A stretch of 12,747 bases of DNA from Bacteroidota bacterium (GTDB lineage Bacteria; Bacteroidota; Bacteroidia; Flavobacteriales; Crocinitomicaceae), in NCBI GenBank assembly GCA_029558435.1, contig JAKQEZ010000534.1, positions 1 to 12,747 on the forward strand, read 5' to 3'. Of this stretch, positions 8,003 to 12,747 are shown piece after piece; the stretch's first letter is position 1; each line of letters begins with the position of its first letter. The notes beneath the pieces were generated by a model. It was given only the letters and a program-made list of their open reading frames with translations, had not been told where the DNA came from and searched no databases. The position numbers were made by a program, and so were the translations under genes.

Positions 8003-8361
8003 TCACAATCTCCCTCTTTCTTCAAGTCTACTTGGATTTTTTCAACAATTCCAAATTCGCTTGTCAAAGTATTAAAGGGGTATTCTCCTCGTAACAAAGT
8101 TACAGATTCATAACCCAAAAACTCCGCAGCTTTACGTGGTAATTTTACATTTTTGTCAACTCCAAAAACTTCTTCTCCATAGGTATTAGGCGTGGATAAA
8201 AAATGTAATTGTGCTGTATTGCTCTCTGTGTCAATAACAAGTTTTCCTCGCAATAAGCTGATGTCAATATCAACTGTGAAATTGCAAATTCCAAATCCTT
8301 TTAAACAGTCATGCTTAGCACGAGCAACTTTAAAACTAATGTGAACGTCAATGTTAGCCAT
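7996..8361 (-). CDS. Hypothetical protein, 122 residues
   Basis: Not recognised. It begins MANIDVHISFKVARAKHDCLK, contains two close cysteines (DCLKGFGIC) followed by alternating beta-type segments (FTVDIDISL, GKLVIDTES, TAQLHFLS) and ends in KKEGDCEC. There is no signal peptide or membrane span, so it is probably cytoplasmic unless exported by another route. The frame is open from a GTG at 8397, but that codon overlaps a promoter-like motif (8395-8402), so ATG 8361 is preferred. Its last codons overlap the lipoprotein start by seven bases, suggesting coupled translation. The FTVDIDISL stretch after a cysteine pair slightly resembles MTVDVDVQL in the peptide at 9121, too short a match to infer homology. 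Confidence 0.65.
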   Translation of the reverse strand: MANIDVHISFKVARAKHDCLKGFGICNFTVDIDISLLRGKLVIDTESNTAQLHFLSTPNTYGEEVFGVDKNVKLPRKAAEFLGYESVTLLRGEYPFNTLTSEFGIVEKIQVDLKKEGDCEC

Positions 8362-8394
8362 AATGATTAAATTTAAGTTATTATATTTTGTCAC

Positions 8395-8426
8395 CAATTT
8401 TACACATTATTTTGTTGATAACCAAA
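8395..8426 (-). promoter_or_regulatory. Candidate Bacteroidota-type promoter for the HU operon
   Basis: On the minus strand TTTG (8426-8423) is followed after 20 nt by TAAAATTG (8402-8395), one mismatch from the TAnnTTTG -7 box of Bacteroidota. Transcription would start near 8390 and leave an untranslated leader of about 30 nt before ATG 8361. This is a motif match only. Confidence 0.45.
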
Positions 8427-8473
8427 CATTTTATGTGTTTTTCTTACATGATTCCAGAATTTAGAATGAAAAT

Positions 8474-8490
8474 ACCTAATGAAATTAGGT
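8474..8490. repeat. Perfect 7-bp inverted repeat, 3-nt loop
   Basis: ACCTAAT, GAA, ATTAGGT. It lies about 50 bp upstream of the candidate promoter of the HU operon and about 35 bp before the repeat copy begins. It could be an operator or a small hairpin. No T run follows it, so it is not a good terminator. Nothing else is evident in 8427-8525. Confidence 0.45.
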
Positions 8491-8525
8491 GGATATACTT
8501 ATAAGTTTTAGCAAGGGAATCCATG

Positions 8526-8976
8526 CGAAAAAGAAAATTATTTTTTAAAGTGCGGAGGGAAGAAAAGAATAAATTGAGCGTTGGCGTGCGGTGGAAAAAT
8601 TGCAAATAAAATCTTTTTGCTAAATTCCGCAGGATTGCAAAAAGTTTTATTGCAATGTGCGTGAGCCGTGTGGCTATTTATACATAGTGTCTAATTATAG
8701 GACAAATAAGGCGAAGCCGATTCATGAGAGCCATTGAAAACAGACAACACTTGAATAAAATGACCGCTGAAAAAAAAGTGCGGTAGGTTCGTGCGAAATT
8801 CTATTTAGGCATCGCCCGAAGTGCAAACGGAGACATAATATACATTATAGGCACAAAAAGCCGTGCGGTGGCAAATTTGAGCTAAAGCCGCTTTGTCCTA
8901 TAATGTTCTTGCATTATGTTAAATAGCTTTGGTTAAAAATTTCTTCTTTTCAGAAGGGGTGGGAAATAAAAAAATA
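8526..8976. repeat. Full copy A of the structured intergenic repeat
   Basis: About 450 nt of non-coding sequence, richer in G and C than its surroundings and shared with 12350-12747. Bases 8578-8620 match 12372-12414 with two mismatches, and 8655-8775 match 12502-12622 with one. An inverted-repeat core spans 8673-8927. The left arm (8673-8712, starting GCTATTTATACATAG and containing ATTATAGGACAAA) and the right arm (8887-8927) are imperfect complements, including a perfect 13-bp ATTATAGGACAAA pair. A third, internal arm (8833-8857, ACATAATATACATTATAGG) can pair with the right arm instead. No reading frame is conserved between copies. Its nature (MITE-like element, recombination site or RNA) is open. 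Confidence 0.8.
8655..8775. other. Highly conserved core of repeat copy A
   Basis: These 121 nt differ from 12502-12622 at one position (T/C in TATACAT versus TACACAT), while the flanking parts of the same repeat are clearly more diverged. Short hairpins such as AGCC-gtgt-GGCT and GGC-gaa-GCC lie inside. Conservation limited to this stretch suggests recent exchange between copies or a functional segment, for example an RNA. No promoter or terminator was identified for it. Confidence 0.5.
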
Positions 8977-9067
8977 CTCGGACTAGACGTAGGTTTGGAG
9001 AGAGTTATCAATCATAATAATTCGCTTTTCATGCTCACCTTAATAAATAAAATTTTGTTTTGCAAAT

Positions 9068-9110
9068 TATATTTGTTATTATTGACAAAAAATTATTCTA
9101 ATTTATAAAA
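9068..9110 (+). promoter_or_regulatory. Candidate promoters of the peptide operon
   Basis: Two motif matches precede the first peptide gene. TATATTTG (9068-9075) is a perfect Bacteroidota -7 box (TAnnTTTG), though no TTG lies at the expected distance upstream. Alternatively, TTGACA (9082-9087) and TATAAA (9105-9110) are separated by 17 nt, like a classical sigma-70 promoter, but transcription would then start only a few bases before the ATG at 9121. The whole 8977-9120 stretch is very AT-rich and holds no other evident feature. Confidence 0.35.
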
Positions 9111-9120
9111 ATATTTTGTT

Positions 9121-9405
9121 ATGGGAGATATATTTATTCAGAAATCAAGTGCTACAATTTCTACATTTACAGATGAATTAGGTAATGGACTGACTCTTGA
9201 ACAATTCAGAAAGAACATAGAAGATGTAGATTTAAACGATGCAGAATCTTTAAAAAGAGCCGTAGGTTCTTGCGAGTCTAAATGTAGAGACATGACTGTT
9301 GATGTTGATGTTCAGTTGAAAAGTTCAGGATGCAACTCGGATGGGACAAATGATTGTGGAGAGTTCAGAACAATCCGTTTAGAAGGAATAAAGTTCAGGT
9401 CTTAA
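9121..9405 (+). CDS. Putative RiPP precursor peptide 1 (leader plus Cys-containing core)
   Basis: The 94-residue protein has no signal peptide. Residues 1-24, beginning MGDIFIQKSSATIST, are identical to those of the next gene, and similarity continues through an acidic helix-like stretch (LEQFRKNIEDVDLNDAESL) to AVGS-C51. From there only the cysteine frame is kept (C51, C55, C71, C79) while the other residues diverge. This is the usual shape of a leader recognised by a modifying enzyme, followed by a variable core. The GS before C51 resembles double-glycine-type leader cleavage sites, but no C39 protease is visible. The core has alternating beta-type segments (MTVDVDVQL, RTIRLEGIKF), so a small disulfide-bonded folded protein is an alternative. 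It is the first gene of a four-gene operon. Confidence 0.7.
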   Translation: MGDIFIQKSSATISTFTDELGNGLTLEQFRKNIEDVDLNDAESLKRAVGSCESKCRDMTVDVDVQLKSSGCNSDGTNDCGEFRTIRLEGIKFRS

Positions 9406-9417
9406 ATTAACTGCATC

Positions 9418-9705
9418 ATGGGGGATATTTTTATACAAAAATCAAGTGCCACGATCTCTACTTTTACAGACGAATTAGGTAATGGATTATCTCTAGAGCA
9501 ATTCACAAAAGCAATAGAGAATATTGATTTAAATGACGCAGATTCTATTCAAAGAGCTGCAGGGTCGTGTACAAGAAAATGTGAAGGTGTTACCATCGTC
9601 TTTAGTACAAAAATAGCAGTTAAAGACAATAATTGTGCGAATGGCGTAAGTAATTGTGATAAGTTTACAACGATTAATTTAGAAAACATATCACTCAGGT
9701 TGTAA
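9418..9705 (+). CDS. Putative RiPP precursor peptide 2 (paralogue of the preceding gene)
   Basis: The 95-residue tandem paralogue lies 12 nt after the first peptide gene. Its first 24 residues are identical to those of its neighbour although 10 of those 24 codons carry synonymous changes, so the leader is under protein-level selection and the duplication is not recent. After residue 50 (AAGS-C51) the sequence differs strongly, but cysteines at 51, 55, 73 and 80 keep the same pattern. The segments VTIVFSTKIAV and FTTINLENISLRL suggest beta strands. No signal peptide is present, so export would need a dedicated route or leader-dependent transport, and no transporter lies in the window. A pair of related peptides is common for two-component bacteriocins, which is a possibility only. 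Confidence 0.7.
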   Translation: MGDIFIQKSSATISTFTDELGNGLSLEQFTKAIENIDLNDADSIQRAAGSCTRKCEGVTIVFSTKIAVKDNNCANGVSNCDKFTTINLENISLRL

Positions 9706-9728
9706 GTAATTAATTAATCTGCTTTTTT

Positions 9729-10904
9729 GTGTTTAATAATTATAATATTCCATTATCTTATTTGGAGTGGATTGTTACAACAAAAAAATACATTGATGGA
9801 CTTGATAAAGATTCCATTGGTGAATTGGAGTTGTTACATCACTTAATGGCTGCTTGTTACTCTAAAATGTACCCCTCTTTACCTAAAGAGGAATACTTTA
9901 ATTTTAGTAAATCAGTCAAATTTCATCAGATGTGGGCTGCATACGACCAAGATGTTTTTTCTTTGATTAAAGACACCCAAATTGTTGATGAACAAAACAT
10001 TTTGTCTCTTGCTAAAAGTGGTACTCCTTATATTTTCTGTACTTATCATATAGGTTCATATAGAATATTGAATAGTATTTTAGCTGTAAATGATATAGAT
10101 TATTCATTAGTTACAGATAGTCAATATATTAAAGAACAAGGAGAAAAAACAAAAGAACTATTTAAAACCGTAAAAAAAGAGTTTCTACAAAAAGATACGG
10201 ATTTAGATATTTTAGATGCAGAAAGCCCATCAATAGGTTTACAAGCTATCCGTAAATTAAGAAAAGGGACTTCATTATTATTTTACATTGACGGAAATAC
10301 AGGTGTAAATAACCACAGTGAAAACAAGGATAATTTTGCAAAAATAGACTTCTTGAATACTCCATATTATGCCCGCAAAGGAATTGCTTATTTATCTTTT
10401 GTGTCAAAAGTTCCTATAATTCCAATTGTTTCAATAAGAACTGGGTGGTTAGAAAGGAAAACTTATATTTTACCTTCTATAAAAGCAACTGACGCAGATG
10501 ATAAAGAGCAGTTTTGCTACTCTGCAACACAAAATTTATATGACATACTTGCCCAATATTTAAAGAAATATCCTGAACAGTGGGAATCTTGGATATATGT
10601 TCATAAATCTATTGATACAGAAAAGAGTAGTAATACATCTGTGTTTTATGTAGATGATGAAATGCTTAAATTACCTGTTGTATTTAACAAAGATGAATAT
10701 GTGTTGATAAATTTTGGTAATCAACAAATTCTTTTTGAGAAGGGTATATTGAAAATTCATACTATATCAAATCAGTTCTATGAAGTTTTATCATTTTTTG
10801 AAAACCCTAAAATTGTAGAAAATTTGAAATTTTCAAATTTTTCAGTTTCAGAACAAGCAATTAGGGAATTGATAGAAAGAAAAATACTTATATCATCTAC
10901 TTAA
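9729..10904 (+). CDS. LpxL/HtrB-like acyltransferase homologue with extra C-terminal domain
   Basis: The 391-residue protein starts with GTG, 23 nt after the second peptide. Residues about 95-295 resemble the LpxL/HtrB lysophospholipid/lipid A acyltransferase fold: GTPYIFCTYHIGSYRILNS (98-116), LRKGTSLLFYIDGNTG (177-192) and DFLNTPYYARKGIAYLSFVSKVPIIPIVSIR (207-237), split here as DFLNTPYYARKG and SKVPIIPIVSIR. In the HxxxxD/E catalytic motif the His is present (H107) but the acidic position is Arg 112, so classical acyl transfer may be lost or changed. There is no N-terminal membrane anchor. Residues about 305-391 form an added domain (YVLINFGNQQILFEKG ... ISNQFYEVLSF ... AIRELIERKILI) that resembles small winged-helix, PqqD/RRE-like peptide-binding domains; this is a weak similarity judged by eye. 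Context suggests action on the two upstream peptides. Confidence 0.72.
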   Translation: MFNNYNIPLSYLEWIVTTKKYIDGLDKDSIGELELLHHLMAACYSKMYPSLPKEEYFNFSKSVKFHQMWAAYDQDVFSLIKDTQIVDEQNILSLAKSGTPYIFCTYHIGSYRILNSILAVNDIDYSLVTDSQYIKEQGEKTKELFKTVKKEFLQKDTDLDILDAESPSIGLQAIRKLRKGTSLLFYIDGNTGVNNHSENKDNFAKIDFLNTPYYARKGIAYLSFVSKVPIIPIVSIRTGWLERKTYILPSIKATDADDKEQFCYSATQNLYDILAQYLKKYPEQWESWIYVHKSIDTEKSSNTSVFYVDDEMLKLPVVFNKDEYVLINFGNQQILFEKGILKIHTISNQFYEVLSFFENPKIVENLKFSNFSVSEQAIRELIERKILISST

Positions 10905-10916
10905 GCTTTATCCCTA

Positions 10917-12311
10917 ATGAAAAAATATATCTTGATTTATATCGTTTGTAGTTTTCCTTTCTTGTCTTCTTTGCTTGCTTTTGGACAAAATCTTTCTACT
11001 GATGAATTGACAGGGCAATGGAAATTCAATGTTATTATTGATGGGTTAGGGGAGATTTCATTGCTGGTTAACATTAAGAAAACATCTGACAGTACATTTA
11101 CTGCATCTTCCAGACACAATGCAATGAAAGAAATTATTGGAGGTTCAAAGCAATTCATGGCAAATTTATTTGTAAAACAATATAAAAAAGGAGCATTTGT
11201 TAGGGTTTTTAAAGGGAAAATAAAAGACGACAGATTAAGCGGTATTTTTACTGCTCCGGGAGTAGGAATGTATTTGAATGCAACAATAGAAAACGGAAAA
11301 ATAACAGGGACATTAGGAGATGATAAGCTTGGTAATAACAAAAAGGTTAATAACCCTTTTATTGCAGTTCCTTATAATTCTGAAAAAATTGATTATGATT
11401 ATTCTGCTCTAAGCAAGAAGATTAAAGAAACATTCAGGCAACATATTTTTAATCCCCAAATTTTAGATGAAAAAGAGTGGAGAACTTTTTTTAAAAATCT
11501 AGATGATATGGTTCCTTTCGTTCGTGATGATCTGGAATTTTTTGTTGGATTTACAAATTTGTGTCAAAAAGTCAACATATCGCATATTGGCATTTTAAAA
11601 AGTAACCCATGGAACAGTATTGAGGACAATTTAAAAATGTTGGTAGAAACTAAAATGCTAAACTCCAATGCTGCATATATCAAATTTAAGGGTTTCGCCT
11701 TAGCGGATACGCTTATTGTAAGAAATTTCTTTGATTCGATAATTAAGCAAAACATTCCAAACTTAGTGATTGATATGAGAGAATGTAGCGGTGGTGATTA
11801 CTCCTCAATGTTTTTGGCTTCTTACCTGATAAAAGACCCTTTGGATGCAGGGTTCTTTATCGGAAATAACTATTTCAAAGAAAATACAAATCTTCCCGAT
11901 GATGCAGTATTAAGAAAAGCGCCTGTTTACAATGGAAACTCATTAAAAGATTTTTTACAGGCAATAATTGATAATGGACTACTGGCAGGACGTGTTGTTC
12001 CTGATAAAAAATTACATTACTCAGGTAAAGTATTCGCTTTGACAGACAATTATTCTGCAAGTGCAACAGAACCAATAGCTTATTTTTTTAAGCAACATAA
12101 TTTAGCCATTTTGGTTGGAGAAAAAACTGCTGGCGATATGTTGTCATCAACATTTATAGATATTCAAAATTCGTGGGTTTTAGTAGTTCCGACAGCAGAT
12201 TATTATACAGCAGACCGCTTTCGAATTGAAGGAAATGGAGTGAAGCCTACCATAAAAGTCAAGTCCGAAAAAGCTTTGGAATATGTTCTTGATAAAATAA
12301 TAACGCAATAA
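10917..12311 (+). CDS. Secreted S41 family peptidase with lipocalin-like N-terminal region
   Basis: The 464-residue protein starts with a Sec signal peptide (MKKYILIYIVCSFPFLSSLL, AFGQ), so it acts in the periplasm or outside. Residues about 28-135 (LTGQWKFNV and repeated beta segments, GKITGTL) look like a lipocalin-type beta barrel. Residues 160-460 are an S41 protease domain: ISHIGIL (H223), NLVIDMRECSGGDYSS (282-297), FALTDNYSASATEP with the likely nucleophile S382, GEKTAGD (401-407) and EGNGVKPTIKV. The Lys of CtpA-type enzymes (GKG after GExT) is replaced by Asp 407, so it fits the tricorn/IRBP-like S41B group, which uses Ser and His. No PDZ domain is seen. It begins 12 nt after the acyltransferase-like gene and ends the operon. 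It may mature or degrade the peptides, or be a self-protection factor; both are inference. Confidence 0.8.
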   Translation: MKKYILIYIVCSFPFLSSLLAFGQNLSTDELTGQWKFNVIIDGLGEISLLVNIKKTSDSTFTASSRHNAMKEIIGGSKQFMANLFVKQYKKGAFVRVFKGKIKDDRLSGIFTAPGVGMYLNATIENGKITGTLGDDKLGNNKKVNNPFIAVPYNSEKIDYDYSALSKKIKETFRQHIFNPQILDEKEWRTFFKNLDDMVPFVRDDLEFFVGFTNLCQKVNISHIGILKSNPWNSIEDNLKMLVETKMLNSNAAYIKFKGFALADTLIVRNFFDSIIKQNIPNLVIDMRECSGGDYSSMFLASYLIKDPLDAGFFIGNNYFKENTNLPDDAVLRKAPVYNGNSLKDFLQAIIDNGLLAGRVVPDKKLHYSGKVFALTDNYSASATEPIAYFFKQHNLAILVGEKTAGDMLSSTFIDIQNSWVLVVPTADYYTADRFRIEGNGVKPTIKVKSEKALEYVLDKIITQ

Positions 12312-12349
12312 TGATATTAGTAAGAGATGTAATTTTTTTTAGTGATTGT

Positions 12350-12747
12350 GAAAAAGAAGAAATTTTTAAAAGCGTTGGCGTGTGGTGGAAAAATTGCGAA
12401 TAAAATCTTTTTGCATAAATTACAGACGAATTGTTTGATTTTTATTGATGTCAGTGAATGTTTCACATTTCTGAAAGAATGCAAAAAGTTTTATTGCAAT
12501 AATGTGCGTGAGCCGTGTGGCTATTTACACATAGTGTCTAATTATAGGACAAATAAGGCGAAGCCGATTCATGAGAGCCATTGAAAACAGACAACACTTG
12601 AATAAAATGACCGCTGAAAAAAGTGTGAGGGATTTCGTGGGACTTTCTATTTAGGCGAAGCCCGTAGCAAAGCGCAGACATAATATTACATTATAGGAAA
12701 AAACCTCCGTGTGCTGGCAAATTGAGCCAAAGCCGTTTTGTCCTATA
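12350..12747. repeat. Copy B of the structured intergenic repeat, cut by the window end
   Basis: Direct-orientation copy of 8526-8900, beginning 39 nt after the S41 peptidase stop. The left arm lies at 12520-12559 and the internal arm at about 12639-12657. The right arm starts with TTTGTCCTATA (12737-12747), where the window stops. Compared with copy A it lacks about 30 nt before GCGTTGGCG and carries a longer loop (66 instead of 16 nt) between CTTTTTGC (12407-12414) and GCAAAAAG (12481-12488). No convincing terminator was found between 12312 and 12349. Confidence 0.8.
12502..12622. other. Highly conserved core of repeat copy B
   Basis: Counterpart of 8655-8775 with a single base difference over 121 nt. 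An 80-codon frame (12342-12584) runs through its first part but is not kept in copy A, so this is treated as non-coding. Confidence 0.5.

Noticed and set aside
8395..8397. GTG start extending the unknown 122-residue protein by 12 residues
   Set aside because: The codon overlaps the candidate -7 box, and the ATG at 8361 gives a natural N-terminus (MANIDVHISF).
8918..8924. Canonical integron attC site
   Set aside because: GTTAAAT fits the GTTRRRY core, but no matching RYYYAAC lies at the expected place and no integrase is in the window, so only an attC-like hairpin is reported.
8526..8976. Insertion sequence
   Set aside because: No transposase or remnant is visible in any frame in either repeat copy; only a non-autonomous element remains possible.
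10937..11341. Minus-strand frame of 134 codons opposite the S41 peptidase
   Set aside because: Antisense shadow of the signal peptide and lipocalin-like region of a convincing gene; hydrophobic, Pro/Ser-rich composition without a family signature.
12342..12584. 80-codon plus-strand reading frame after the S41 peptidase
   Set aside because: It runs through repeat copy B, including the variable loop, and is not maintained in copy A; no recognisable domain. Treated as chance coding in a non-coding repeat.

Overview
The window looks like a chromosomal segment of an AT-rich member of the Bacteroidota. The evidence is a secreted protein with a type IX secretion (Por) C-terminal sorting domain, a Bacteroidota-type LptF/LptG permease of about 490 residues, an HU protein, GTG/TTG starts without clear Shine-Dalgarno sequences, and promoter-like motifs close to the Bacteroidota TTTG / TAnnTTTG pattern. 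Genus cannot be read from the sequence.

Left part (1-6830, all minus strand). An envelope cluster is read right to left: an LptF/LptG permease, a GT9 glycosyltransferase with two cysteine clusters, and two GT4 glycosyltransferases. The last three genes are packed tightly (TAA abutting ATG, then a 4-nt ATGA overlap), and the final one runs off the window. This fits synthesis and export of a surface glycan or lipopolysaccharide. Upstream lies a separate T9SS cargo gene with its own terminator.

Middle part (6831-8400). A three-gene minus-strand operon encodes an unrecognised 122-residue protein, a lipoprotein with a thioredoxin-like tail that lacks catalytic cysteines, and an HU protein. It ends at a strong hairpin terminator. 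A fragment of a repeat lies downstream of it, and a full copy of the same repeat lies upstream.

Right part (8526-12747). Two roughly 400-450-nt copies of a structured non-coding repeat bracket a plus-strand operon of four genes. These are two tandem, homologous 94/95-residue peptides with an identical N-terminus and four cysteines each, an LpxL/HtrB-like acyltransferase homologue with an extra C-terminal domain, and a secreted S41 peptidase with a lipocalin-like N-terminal region. The layout of leader-plus-variable-core peptides, a modifying enzyme and a protease resembles a ribosomally made, post-translationally modified peptide (RiPP) cluster, possibly one that makes acylated peptides. I do not recognise it as a described class. 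It is the main candidate for a new system here, but the function is inference.

The repeat has long imperfect terminal inverted repeats, an internal third arm, and a 121-nt segment with one mismatch between copies. The blocks between repeats therefore look like exchangeable accessory cassettes.
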